NCBI RefSeq assembly: GCF_000364225.2
Contig: NZ_AQFT02000001.1
Span: 4,235,501 to 4,299,500, forward strand
Length of the DNA: 64,000 nt
Direction: 5' to 3'
DNA from: Eubacterium plexicaudatum ASF492
GTDB lineage: Bacteria; Bacillota; Clostridia; Lachnospirales; Lachnospiraceae
Part shown: positions 54,435 to 63,742 of the stretch, one piece after another
How the letters are laid out: every line of letters begins with the position of its first letter
How positions within the stretch are numbered: the first letter of the stretch is position 1
Notes under the pieces: model-generated
Databases searched by the model: none
Told to the model about the DNA's origin: nothing
The model's input: the letters and a program-made list of their open reading frames with translations, nothing else
Translations under genes and position numbers: made by a program

Positions 54435-55805
54435 TTGAAACGGACAATCAGCGTTATGACAGGGAAAGGCTCTATCAACCATAACAGCAGAAAATTCCAT
54501 GCAAAGAACATTGACCCGGAGTGGAGCTGTCTGAATGTGGAATACTGCAACGAAAATATCAAAGACGTATACCACGAATTATTTGATGAAGCACTTGCCC
54601 GGTACAATGAGAAGCAGACCAGAAGTGACCGCAGGATTGATGATTACTATGAGAAAATCTGTTCCGGCAAACAGGAAAAGCCATTCCATGAGATTATTTT
54701 ACAAATCGGGAATAAAGACGATATGGGGGCAAAGACAAAAGACGGACAGCTTGCGGCAGAAATACTTGACGAATATATGCGAGATTTTCAGCGGCGCAAT
54801 CCCACATTGAAAGTGTTTTCGGCACATCTCCATATGGACGAAGCAACGCCACATCTGCATATAGATTTCATACCTTATACGACTGGAAGCAAAAGAGGAC
54901 TTGAAACAAGAGTATCATTGAAAAAGGCACTGGCAGAACTTGGCTTCAAAGGCGGTACAAGGAGCGAAACGGAACGTAACCAGTGGGTAGCGGCAGAGAA
55001 AGAACGGCTTGCAGATATTATGTTACAGCATGGCATTGAATGGGAGAAAAAGGGAACACATGAGAAGCATTTGTCGGTACTTGATTTTGAGAAGCAGGAG
55101 CGGCAGAAAGAAGTTGCAGAACTGGAACAGACAATCTCCGGCAGTAAAGAGGAATTAGCCGATATTCTTCATCAGCAGATAGCGGCAGGGCAGGAAACGG
55201 AGCAGATACGGAAAGAAGGCGAAGCAATCCGGCAGGAAGTATCAGAACTTACCGCAACAAATCATCTGCTGAAAGAGCAGACGGAAACGCTGACAGAGGA
55301 TAAAGAAAAGCTGTTATCCGAAAATGAGAAGTTGGAGAAACAGCAGAAAAAGTTACAGCAGGAAATAAATAAAATGGTACAGTCAAAGGAAGTCATGGAG
55401 CGCAATATACACGCCTATGATGAAGATGTGAAATGGCAGTTGGCAGAGCCAGGGGTATTGATGAGCGCAAAGAATTATCGGGATAAAAAGGCACTCCCGC
55501 TTGTAGAGAAATTGAAAGAGGTCGTTAAAAATCTGACTATCAAATGTGTACAGCTTACGGAGCAAAGCCAGAAGCTGACCGCCAAAATGGACGGGCAACA
55601 AAAGCAGATTAGCCGCTTGACGGATAAGGTCATGGAGCAGAGCAACACCATAGACCGATTGCAGGAAAAAGCGTCTGATTTGGGGCGTTTGGAGCGTCAT
55701 TTCGGCAGGGAACAGGTGCAGTCGATAGTGGAACGGTCAAAGGTATTGGAACAGGCAGAAAGGGCAAATAAACGCCCGAAACGTGCCTTTGAAATGAGCC
55801 GATAG
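54435..55805 (+). CDS. mobV: MobV-family relaxase, intact copy
   Basis: Encodes 456 residues from a TTG (MKRTISVMTGKGSINHNSRK). NHNSR (residues 16-20) and HLHMDEATPHLHIDFIPY (about 135-150) are the MobV catalytic and metal motifs. The C-terminal 200 residues are a coiled coil ending RANKRPKRAFEMSR. From about residue 205 on it is nearly identical to 23836-25205, while the N-terminus is clearly diverged, so a recombination point lies near the LSVLDFEKQERQKE segment. Confidence 0.85.
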   Translation: MKRTISVMTGKGSINHNSRKFHAKNIDPEWSCLNVEYCNENIKDVYHELFDEALARYNEKQTRSDRRIDDYYEKICSGKQEKPFHEIILQIGNKDDMGAKTKDGQLAAEILDEYMRDFQRRNPTLKVFSAHLHMDEATPHLHIDFIPYTTGSKRGLETRVSLKKALAELGFKGGTRSETERNQWVAAEKERLADIMLQHGIEWEKKGTHEKHLSVLDFEKQERQKEVAELEQTISGSKEELADILHQQIAAGQETEQIRKEGEAIRQEVSELTATNHLLKEQTETLTEDKEKLLSENEKLEKQQKKLQQEINKMVQSKEVMERNIHAYDEDVKWQLAEPGVLMSAKNYRDKKALPLVEKLKEVVKNLTIKCVQLTEQSQKLTAKMDGQQKQISRLTDKVMEQSNTIDRLQEKASDLGRLERHFGREQVQSIVERSKVLEQAERANKRPKRAFEMSR

Positions 55806-55826
55806 GAAAGTGAGGATTGATTGGAT

Positions 55827-55941
55827 ATGACGGATATGGAAAAGAAAGTTATGATACGACTGTGTGCTAAAATTGTGGCCGAAACAGACCTTTACGAAAC
55901 GGACAAGGAAGTACAAAATCTGATAGATTGGGTGTGCCTGT
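55827..55941 (+). pseudogene. Coiled-coil protein gene, truncated by the Mu/Tn7-like element
   Basis: MTDMEKKVMIRLCAKIVAET, DLYETDKEVQNLIDWVCL is identical to the start of 23500-23820, then the sequence enters the transposon left end at 55942. Confidence 0.8.
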
Positions 55942-56016
55942 TGTCTCCCAGCAAACTAAAGGTAAGCGATGAATAACCTACCGTTCCACATATGTTCCGT
56001 TTAGGTGTAAAATAGT

Positions 56017-57729
56017 CTATATTGGCAATTGAGGTTTGTTTTCAGGTGTTATCGCTTCAACATCGATCAGTCCTGTGCAGCGTTCTTTGATAAAATCACT
56101 CCACGGAAGAAGCGTTTTAACTGCATTAGGATCATCTTTATGCTCAGGCATGTACAGCAGCAGGACATAAAGGTATTGGAATACATTCAGCTTATTGGCT
56201 TTTGCGGTTTCTATTATACTGTAAACAAGCGCACTTGCTTCTGCCCCAGCCGCAGATGTGTGGAACAGCGAGTTCTTCCTGCCAATAGCATACGATTTTG
56301 CGCAGCGTTCGGCTCTATTATTAGAAAGTTCGCATCTGCCGTCCAGCATATAGCTCTGTAGTGTCTCTCTGTGGTTTATTGAATAATTGACGGCTTTTTC
56401 CAGCTTGCTGCCGCCAAGCGGTTTTAGGGCTTCAATCCATGACCAGAACTTTTCCCAGACAGGTGCCTCCTTTTCCAGCCGTTTTTCCTGGCGCTTTTCT
56501 GGGCCCATGCCTTTCAGCCCTTTTTCAATGAAAAAGAGCTTGTTGAAAAACACGAGGCCGATCTCAGCCGGGATCATGTTTTCCATCTGTTCCGGATCCG
56601 GAAGCGGGATGTCTTTTACATCCGTTTCTGAATTTATGTCCAGCAGCTTCAGCTTTTTCCGCCGTTCTGCCGGGAGGGCTTCGTAAAATTTTCTGCGGCA
56701 GTGCGCAGAGCATACGGCAAGGACCACATCCTCCACCTGGTTATAGCCGCTGTACCCATCGCACTGCACGATGCCGGAAAAACCCTCCAGGAAAGCTTTT
56801 GGGAAAACGCCGCTGCGCCCCGCCTGGTATTCATAGAGTACGATCGGCGCCAGGCCGTCGCTCCCGCTTAAATACATCCACATGTATGATATAGATTCCG
56901 CGGCTTTCCCCTTTTCGTGCAGCACCTGGCAGGTTGTTTCATCCGCATGGATAATATCCCTTTGCAGGAGGAGCCGGTGCATTTGGTCATATACCGGCTG
57001 GAAATATTCCATGGCACATTTTATGTACCAGTTCGCCATGGTTTCACGCGGCAGCTCCAATCCAAGCTGGGCCATGCAGGCCTCCTGGCGGTAGTATGGG
57101 ACGCTTACAAAACTTTTTTCAAACATGACGTACGCAACAACAGACGGCGACGCCGGGCTGTGCGCCATAAGCGGTACAGGCGTCTGCGCCTGCACGATTG
57201 TGCCGTCGCCGTCTTTACGGCATTCCGGGCAGATCAGTTCTTCCTGCATATAGCGGACACGCTCCACTTTTGCCGGGGTTATACGCAGCTCTGTGCGGAC
57301 TTGTTTATATCCAAGCAGGATCATTTCCGCATTGCAGTACGGGCAGAGTCGGTCTTTACCCGGGACAGGGATTATGACATCGCGGACAGGGATGTCCGCA
57401 TAACGCTCATCCCTCGTGGCTTTCTTCTTTTTCGTCCGGGTGTGTTCCTTCACCGTTGTTTTTGCAGGCGGGTTTTCCGGTTCATCCCCGGCACTGGCTG
57501 GCGGAGTTTTTGTCTTCTCGCTTTTTGTGCCGAACAGCTGGCGCTTAAATTCTTCAAGCGTTTCCTCCAGGCCGGACTTTAAAAGGCGCAGTTCATCCAC
57601 AAGGGCGCGCAGTTGTGCTATGGCCTGCTCCTGCTCCAGGATGCGTGCGTCCTGGGACTGTATATGTATTTTCTGCTGTTCCACCATTGTTTCCAGCAGC
57701 CGGATATAGTCTTCCATATTAACTGGCAT
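56017..57729 (-). CDS. tnpC: IS66 transposase TnpC
   Basis: Encodes 570 residues from MPVNMEDYIRLLETMVEQQK (CGGAGGG before the ATG). Coiled coil, zinc fingers (LCPYCNAEM, LICPECRKDG) and the DDE residues in IIHADETTCQVL, VQCDGYSGYNQV and GRCELSNNRAERCAKSYAIG are all present. Intact. Confidence 0.9.
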   Translation of the reverse strand: MPVNMEDYIRLLETMVEQQKIHIQSQDARILEQEQAIAQLRALVDELRLLKSGLEETLEEFKRQLFGTKSEKTKTPPASAGDEPENPPAKTTVKEHTRTKKKKATRDERYADIPVRDVIIPVPGKDRLCPYCNAEMILLGYKQVRTELRITPAKVERVRYMQEELICPECRKDGDGTIVQAQTPVPLMAHSPASPSVVAYVMFEKSFVSVPYYRQEACMAQLGLELPRETMANWYIKCAMEYFQPVYDQMHRLLLQRDIIHADETTCQVLHEKGKAAESISYMWMYLSGSDGLAPIVLYEYQAGRSGVFPKAFLEGFSGIVQCDGYSGYNQVEDVVLAVCSAHCRRKFYEALPAERRKKLKLLDINSETDVKDIPLPDPEQMENMIPAEIGLVFFNKLFFIEKGLKGMGPEKRQEKRLEKEAPVWEKFWSWIEALKPLGGSKLEKAVNYSINHRETLQSYMLDGRCELSNNRAERCAKSYAIGRKNSLFHTSAAGAEASALVYSIIETAKANKLNVFQYLYVLLLYMPEHKDDPNAVKTLLPWSDFIKERCTGLIDVEAITPENKPQLPI

Positions 57730-58017
57730 GTGTACCCTCCGTGTTTCCATTTACTTACATTATAAGGAAACGCGGGGATGAAATCAAACCGACCATACCT
57801 GCGCGATAGGCACAATGACGGACTGGAAACTGCCGCCAGATACAGGAAAAAGGCTTAAAAACAGCATTTTTCATGCAGGTTATCCACAGTTTTGCGGCCT
57901 GGCGCTGCGTTATGCGTGGACAGCATCCCGGAAAAAAACAGCGTCGTGGATAACATTCCCTGGCGGCTTGCGGCGCTGGAAAATAAATTTTTAAATTTCT
58001 ACATAATGCACAAAAGT

Positions 58018-58374
58018 TCAGAAGTCCTTCCTGCCGGAAGGCTGCACCGCCTTTGGCTGGCAGATGGAGAGTCCTTCCAGAAGCCATCGCAGCTGCTGGC
58101 GGGTAAGCGGCCTTACTTGCGAAGCGTCCCGCGGCCACTGGAATTTTCCATTGTCCAGGCGTTTTGTGCAGAGCACGAACCCCGTCTGGTCAAAGTACAG
58201 GGCCTTTAGCGTATTTCTTTTCCGGCCGCAGAACAGATAAAGGGCGTCCGAATAAGGGTCCATCTGGTAAGTGTCCCGGATCAGGGACATAAGGCCGTCA
58301 AAGCTGCGCCGCATATCGGTGCATCCAGTGACGATATAAACTTTCGTGTCACTGGACAATGCACCTAACAGCAC
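58018..58374 (-). CDS. tnpB: IS66 Orf2 protein TnpB
   Basis: Encodes 118 residues. VYIVTGCTDMRRSFDGLMSL, LYLFCGRKRNTLKALYFDQT and GFVLCTKRLDNGKFQWPR are the TnpB/IS66_Orf2 hallmarks. It overlaps the end of tnpA, as usual for IS66. The function is accessory to transposition. Confidence 0.9.
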   Translation of the reverse strand: MLLGALSSDTKVYIVTGCTDMRRSFDGLMSLIRDTYQMDPYSDALYLFCGRKRNTLKALYFDQTGFVLCTKRLDNGKFQWPRDASQVRPLTRQQLRWLLEGLSICQPKAVQPSGRKDF

Positions 58375-58759
58375 AGCCTCCCCAGCGCCAGAAGCGTATT
58401 CCGTATGGTATCTTCTGAAGCACCGTCTGCAATTTCAATGCTGTACCCCGGCATCCTGACCGTGATGGCAGCATGGGCTGCTGGAACCGGCAGCGTATCA
58501 CTTGCAGCGCAGCCTGGATCAGGGACAGGGCTGCTGCCCAGCTCCAGTGGAACCACTTCGTGCATCTGTCTGGATGGGGCCGCCTGCGGATCTGGTATTA
58601 TACAGGATTTTTCTTTAGGTCTGAAACTTTGTTATGAAATGTTTTTATGGATATGGAATGCAGCCGGCACCATTCTCTGTCAGGCAGGCCGCTCGTGCGG
58701 CATTCCTGGATCAGCTCCAGCCATTCCTGGTCACTGCGGGTTTTCTTTTTCTCTGACAT
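58365..58759 (-). pseudogene. tnpA: IS66 TnpA, frameshifted
   Basis: MSEKKKTRSDQEWLELIQEC, RTSGLPDREWCRLHSISIKT, FHNKVSDLKK is followed one base out of frame by SCIIPDPQAAPSRQMHEVVP and ends IADGASEDTIRNTLLALGRL. The break is in an A run near 58607 (five A, six expected). Without it the gene would be a normal 130-residue TnpA. Confidence 0.8.
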
Positions 58760-59195
58760 AGCATCATCTCCTGATTATTATTTTTGGAATGGATGGCAGT
58801 AGTGGAGCCGCAGGAAAAGCAATAAACGGCTGCCGGGCTACTTTATCAAGAACTGATGTGGACATCCGCTCCAAGCTGATACCATTATAGAGCAAAATCA
58901 AGTTCCTGTGGAACGGTGGGTTATTCATCGCTTACAACTAAAGTTCCTATCTCCCGCACAAAAACATCGAATTAAAATCTCATCTCCTTAATACTGTCTA
59001 TCAGAGCGCGCTGTAGGAAACGGCGCATTTTCCTCTTGACCATTCCAGCCTGTTCCGATATAGTTTTTTTGGAACGAAAAAAAAGAGAAAGAACACCAAC
59101 CTCCTACAGTTTGTTCTTTCTCTCATACACCAGCGTGCCTGCCATATACGGGATCATGTCCCACTCGTGAGGCTTTGGCACTACCGACATATACT

Positions 59196-60350
59196 ATGAT
59201 AAGAGAAAACTCCCTATTTTGCAAGCTGATCCGTATAAAAACTTCATCAAAAGCACTATTTGAGTCTTTCATGGTTGGATTCCGCCCCCAGCTGCAGACC
59301 TGTCCCTTCTGCGGGGCAGCGGGCAGCTGCAAGATCCATGCCTATTATGACCGTTCCCTGGTGGATTTCATAGACGGCGCCCCTGTCCGACACAGCCTCT
59401 GCATCCTTCGCCTCATCTGTACCTGCGGCCATACCCATGCCATCCTCCCGGATTTCATCATCCCCTATTCCGGCTACGGCCTGTTCTTCATCCTCCGTGT
59501 CCTGGCAGAGTATTTCCTGCACCTTTATGACCTGAAATCGGCACGTAACCCGAACATGCGGGACAGGAAGGCTTTTGAAGAGGACGCCTTTGGGAAAATG
59601 TGGCAGGCTGATACCTGTTACCTTCCATATATCACAGAAGACGGCCAGCGCAGGCGGGTCTACTGCATCCTGATCATCGATGACCATTCCCGGTTCCTGG
59701 TGGGCGGCGGGCTCTTCTATAACGACTCAGCTTATAACTTCCAGAAAGTGCTTAAGGATGCTGTGGCTGCACACGGAATCCCTTCTAAGCTCTATGTCGA
59801 TAACGGTTCCAGCTACTCGAACGGGCAGCTTTCTCTCATCTGCGGCTCCATCGGAACGATCCTTTTACATACAAAAATCCGGGATGGCGCATCCAAGGCT
59901 AAGATAGAACGCCAGTTCCGGACACTCAAGGAAACCTGGCTCTATACCCTGGACCTGGATTCCTTAAGCTCCCTGGCACAGTTCAATGGACTCCTTAAGG
60001 ATTACATGCGCTCCTATAATACTTCCCTCCATTCCGGTATCGGCACTACACCCCTTTCCCGTTACCAGCAGACCCGCGCTTCCATACGGACACCTGCGTC
60101 CAGGGAATGGCTGGAGGAATGTTTCCTGAACCGCATTACAAGGAAAGTGAATAAGGATTCTACCGTCTCCATCGACAAGGTATCCTATGATGTCCCTATG
60201 CAGTTTATCTCATCAAAAGTGGAGATCCGCTTCCTCCCGGATGACATGTCCTCCGCCTTCATCCTTTACGAAGGAGTGCATTATCCCATCCGCCCTACGG
60301 ATAAGAATGAGAACTGCAGGACGATATGGATTGTCTTTCAATCCTTTTGA
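59196..60350 (+). pseudogene. In-frame fusion of DUF6431-like protein with DDE transposase
   Basis: Residues 1-109 are the N-terminal zinc part (TCPFCGAAGSCKIHAYYDRS, ICTCGHTHAI). After LAEYFLHLYD the frame enters the transposase at DLKSARNPNMRDRKAFEEDA and keeps all three catalytic residues (WQADTCY, LYVDNGSSY, KIERQFRTLK). About 0.77 kb present in copy 1, including the transposase HTH, is deleted. A second deletion at 60330 replaces the last residues with IWIVFQSF. Confidence 0.8.
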
Positions 60351-61116
60351 CAAACAGATGGCCCGGGAAAAAGACCGTTTCCTTTCCAGGGACATCTCTG
60401 AGATGCTCTCCCGGCTGGATTACCTCAAGGATACCAGGGGCATTGGTCTGTTCACGGCACGCCCGGGCATGGGGAAGTCTTTTGGACTCCGCTGTTTTGC
60501 AAAGGGGCTCAACCCGAACCTTTACCATATGGAGTACCTCTGTCTTTCCACCGTAAGCGTCATGGAGTTCTACCGCCAGCTCTGCTCTGTACTGGGAGTA
60601 GAACCTAGAGGCGGCAAACCCGGGATGTTCCGGGCCATACAGGAGCAGATCCTCTACCTTTACCGGGAAAAGAAGCAGCCCCTTCTTCTGGCCGTTGACG
60701 AGGCCCAGTACCTCTCCACAGGCATCCTGGAGGACATTAAGATGCTCATGAACTACGGCTATGACTCCCTGAACTGCTTTACGCTCATCCTGTGCGGGGA
60801 ACCGCACCTGAACAATACCCTGCGCAAGCCGGTCCACGAAGCCCTGCGCCAGAGGATCACCGTGCATTACAACTTTACTGGTCTCACAGATTCAGAAGTG
60901 GCGCAGTATGTACTCCACAAGGTCTCCTGTGCGGGAGGCTCTGCCTCCATCATAGAGCAGGCCGCCCTTTCCGCTGTCCACAGCCATTCCCAGGGGAATC
61001 CGCGCCTGGTGGATAACCTGATGACAAATGCCCTTACCCTTGGCGCACAGATGGAGAAGAAAGCAATTGACACGGAAGTCATACTTGCCTCCGTCAGCAG
61101 CCAGAATCTTGGATAG
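60331..61116 (+). pseudogene. TniB/ExeA-type ATPase, start lost
   Basis: From YGLSFNPFDKQMAREKDRFL onward it is as in copy 1, with Walker A TARPGMGKSFGLR and Walker B LLLAVDEAQYLS. The first five codons and the gap to the transposase were removed by a roughly 70-bp deletion, so no start codon or ribosome site remains in frame. Confidence 0.8.
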
Positions 61117-61128
61117 GGGGTGCTATTT

Positions 61129-61443
61129 TTGGAATACAGCTGTTTTTTCAGGGATGGTTCCCGCATAGAAACCTGGACAGGGGAGATTATCCTGCTGCGA
61201 TGGCGGCCTGGATGGTATGAAGCTGAGATGAATGGACGGGGGACATACTTCCACATCCTGGCCGGAGTGCATAAATACGGAAACTACCTGTGCATCCCGA
61301 ACCATGATGTGGGATGTGAACTATCCGATTTTTCTGATATTTTCTGGAATGAGGGGCGGATCAGCAATCTAATGCGGAAGGTAGATGCCGTAACTGTTGC
61401 TGCCGGTTTGGCTTATCTGCCGACTCTGGCTGACAAACAATAA
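61129..61443 (+). CDS. Small accessory protein of the transposon (DUF6618-like), copy 2
   Basis: Encodes 104 residues from a TTG with AGGGGG before it: MEYSCFFRDGSRIETWTGEI, then GRGTYFHILAGVHKYGNYLC and IPNHDVGCELSDFSDIFWNE. About 80 percent like 6601-6924. It appears intact. Confidence 0.65.
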   Translation: MEYSCFFRDGSRIETWTGEIILLRWRPGWYEAEMNGRGTYFHILAGVHKYGNYLCIPNHDVGCELSDFSDIFWNEGRISNLMRKVDAVTVAAGLAYLPTLADKQ

Positions 61444-61639
61444 AAAATCCAAATACATCATGTGGCTATGGATCTCATAATGGGATTCATGGCCTTTCGA
61501 TTTCGAAAGAAAAGCTATACCAACAGCGTGCTGCATTTTCGGCGGTATTATGCATTTGTAGACAGCGCTGCGCAGTCAATGCGAAAAAGGTTGGAAAAAT
61601 AATTTGCCGTTTATGTCTCCCTCAATTCGCCGTCCAACA

Positions 61640-61802
61640 ACATACACACCCGCTTCACACAGCATTGCAGATTACACTAGCAATCAGCACACCGCAATCT
61701 ATCACAGAGAGGTTGAATAGAAAAATGCAATCGTAATGCAATGAGAAAGAGAAAAAGCCGCCAAACCCTAGTGTTTACGGGCTTTGCGGCTTAGCTCCGA
61801 CT
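61640..61802 (+). repeat. 163-bp direct repeat, copy 2 (integrase 3' end plus terminator)
   Basis: Matches 4032-4194 with one mismatch. Here only about the last 27 integrase codons survive because the transposon right end abuts at 61639. The sequence beyond the repeat diverges from copy 1, so the repeat ends at GACT. Confidence 0.85.
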
Positions 61803-61970
61803 TTTCAAACTCATCTCTCAATATAATCTTTTCCTCTATATTGCGTTTTTTTCTGTCCCTTTCCATCTTTGAAACCTACAGAAAAAGCATTATTTCTACA
61901 TCGTTCTAACTGTTTTTAGAACCAGAACAGAACCAAGCGAGCAGAATAGAACCAGAACTTTCCAGCATTC

Positions 61971-62777
61971 CTACACTAATTGCAAACCAGCTAAATCTCT
62001 GACAATTTCAATCGGCAAACCGGCATCCTCTGCAATTTCTTCAACAGTCAGTTTACCTCTTGCAATCATTCGGCGGGCAGATTCCTTCTTCTCCTCTATA
62101 ACCCTTTTTTCCGCTAATTCTTCAAATACCTGACACATAATTTCCTGACCTCCTTCCGTCTCCTTAAAATATTTAACCTGTCTGGCTAACACCGGGTAAA
62201 ACATATCCACATAACTTAAACACCTAAAGTCATGCATCAGCCTGCCAACCGGATCATTATCATCCTTATAACTGCCATTCACGTATATAATATGGGAACC
62301 GTCTCCAAAATATGTACCCGTTTCCTCAATCATCCGATTGACATGATATAAGGAATGTCCTGCACCCATAACATCATCTGCTGTGATGAATATCACATAT
62401 GATTCATGTATTTCTTTAAATTCCTGTCCCGCTTTCAACATTTTTGTATCAATCATGCTGCTGTGAAATCTTGCCCTGCGTACATCTGCCCCGGCTGATG
62501 CACGCTGAACCTCAATGTCATAGATTTTATCATCACTATCCCTTGCATAAATATCTATGGTAACAGAACGCCCGCCAGGCATTGGATTTTTATATTCTCT
62601 CTGTCCCACTACTTCCATTACCATTAAATCATTCCTGCCGAGAATAACTTTCAGCAGCAATTCCGTAGCTTCAATATTTCTGTCAAATACCAGAGTCATC
62701 AGATTGTCATCCATAAGACTTAACTTTTCTATAGCTTTCAGCGTCTCTTTCCCTTTTCGTTCCATCTGGTCTTTCAC
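61971..62777 (-). CDS. Rpn family recombination-promoting nuclease
   Basis: Encodes 268 residues. LSLMDDNLMTLVFDRNIEAT, then SVTIDIYARDSDDKIYDIEV with the Asp and Glu-x-Gln of PD-(D/E)XK, RARFHSSMIDTKMLKAGQEF and YVIFITADDVMGAGHSLYHV are the usual Rpn/PDDEXK_2 string. The C-terminus has an HTH-like helix (GKLTVEEIAEDAGLPIEIVR). A start at 62765 (MERKGKET) is equally possible. Stands alone. Confidence 0.8.
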   Translation of the reverse strand: MKDQMERKGKETLKAIEKLSLMDDNLMTLVFDRNIEATELLLKVILGRNDLMVMEVVGQREYKNPMPGGRSVTIDIYARDSDDKIYDIEVQRASAGADVRRARFHSSMIDTKMLKAGQEFKEIHESYVIFITADDVMGAGHSLYHVNRMIEETGTYFGDGSHIIYVNGSYKDDNDPVGRLMHDFRCLSYVDMFYPVLARQVKYFKETEGGQEIMCQVFEELAEKRVIEEKKESARRMIARGKLTVEEIAEDAGLPIEIVRDLAGLQLV

Positions 62778-63010
62778 ATCCGGCCACCTGCCTTTTCATT
62801 TAATAAATTGTACTTTGAAAATCCATTCATTTTTCAAACTGCCATTCTTGTAATATTAACTTATCATGCTACATTTCTATAACATGAATTTTCTTAATCA
62901 TAACTTGTATATAATAGATTTCATTCTGTAAACCTTATTATACATCAAAACATCTCTTTCCTCAATCTGTTTCTTTATCTTTACTTTCTTCTTTTTTCCT
63001 AGTTTCCTGA
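62778..63010. other. Intergenic region with basic-peptide remnant
   Basis: A minus-strand frame LIRKLGKKKKVKIKKQIEER follows the RHH gene but has no clear start. Otherwise AT-rich with no recognisable feature. Confidence 0.3.
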
Positions 63011-63592
63011 TCAGGTTCCAGTACACTTCCAAAGCTGCTCCAACTCTAGAGTGTGTCTTAAAATTCATTCCTGCCATCTGCACACCCCACTTTGCGGGAG
63101 ATTTGTCCCTCATTCGGTCAACGTAGCCCGCTACGCCTCCCTCATTCGGGACAAATCTCCCGCAAACTGTGACGCACAGTTGACAGAAAGCAATTTTAAG
63201 ACACACTCTAGTTCTGCTTTCCAGTTTTTCTGTCCTGCCGGGGGAATCTTTTCAAACAAATAAGCCGCCCCATCCATGATATCAATAACCGTTACTGCAA
63301 ATGCCAGATAATCCCGCTTCAATTCCTTATAACTGTCATCCGACAGTGAAAAATCGCCAGACTGAATCTGTCCGGCGATTTCTTTCATAACAATCTGCAT
63401 TTCCTGTAAAGAGTCCACGATTCGCTGTATGTTCTCCTTTTTGCCGACCACGACAATATTTGAATATAAGCAGCTCTTTGTAATAAAATCCTTCTTACAA
63501 ATACCGCTTAATGCCGTCCTCTGTTCTATAACAGCCCTTGCCCATGCACCGGGACGGAATGCTATCGTTGGTTCTTTATGCTTTCCCGACAT
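63011..63592 (-). pseudogene. MobC-like RHH protein interrupted by a MITE
   Basis: MSGKHKEPTIAFRPGAWARA, VIEQRTALSGICKKDFITKS is a ribbon-helix-helix protein related to 26611-26934, followed by coiled-coil and amphipathic helices. Removing the 158-bp MITE and one CTAG restores an ending KNWKAELELEQLWKCTGT. With the MITE the protein gains 20 foreign residues instead (VLKLLSVNCASQFAGDLSRM). Confidence 0.6.
63050..63207. mobile_element. MITE-like palindromic element
   Basis: The terminal repeats are AGTGTGTCTTAAAAT and ATTTTAAGACACACT. Inside, TTGCGGGAGATTTGTCCC pairs with GGGACAAATCTCCCGCAA. CTAG flanks both ends (63046-63049 and 63208-63211). It has no gene of its own. Confidence 0.75.
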
Positions 63593-63742
63593 CGTTAATC
63601 TCCTAGTATAATAATGGTATAGCCACAAGAGCTATACCGTTAATAAGTTACAAAGTCATATCTGATGAATAGCTGAAGGGGGCTCCCCTTCCATCAGAGG
63701 CTGTTAATAAATTTTTACCATGTCTGAATACTAAATTGTAAA

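Larger units (their letters stand above)
55962..58935 (-). mobile_element. Complete IS66-family element with 8-bp target duplication
   Basis: The left end GTAAGCGATGAATAACCTAC and right end, reversed, GTAAGCGATGAATAACCCAC are the same terminal repeat. AACTAAAG is duplicated at 55954-55961 and 58936-58943. It is 2974 bp with tnpA, tnpB and tnpC on the minus strand. 57750-58017 between tnpB and tnpC, and 58760-58935, are noncoding. Confidence 0.9.
55942..61639 (+). mobile_element. Mu/Tn7-like transposon, copy 2, with IS66 in its left end
   Basis: The left terminus TGTCTCCCAGCAAACTAAAG starts at 55942. The right terminus, reversed from 61639, is TGTTGGACGGCGAATTGAGG. Without the IS66 and its 8-bp duplication it is about 2.7 kb against 3.56 kb for copy 1, because of two internal deletions. 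The left flank is the IME coiled-coil gene and the right flank is the integrase 3' repeat, so the flanks do not come from one simple insertion. Confidence 0.75.
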
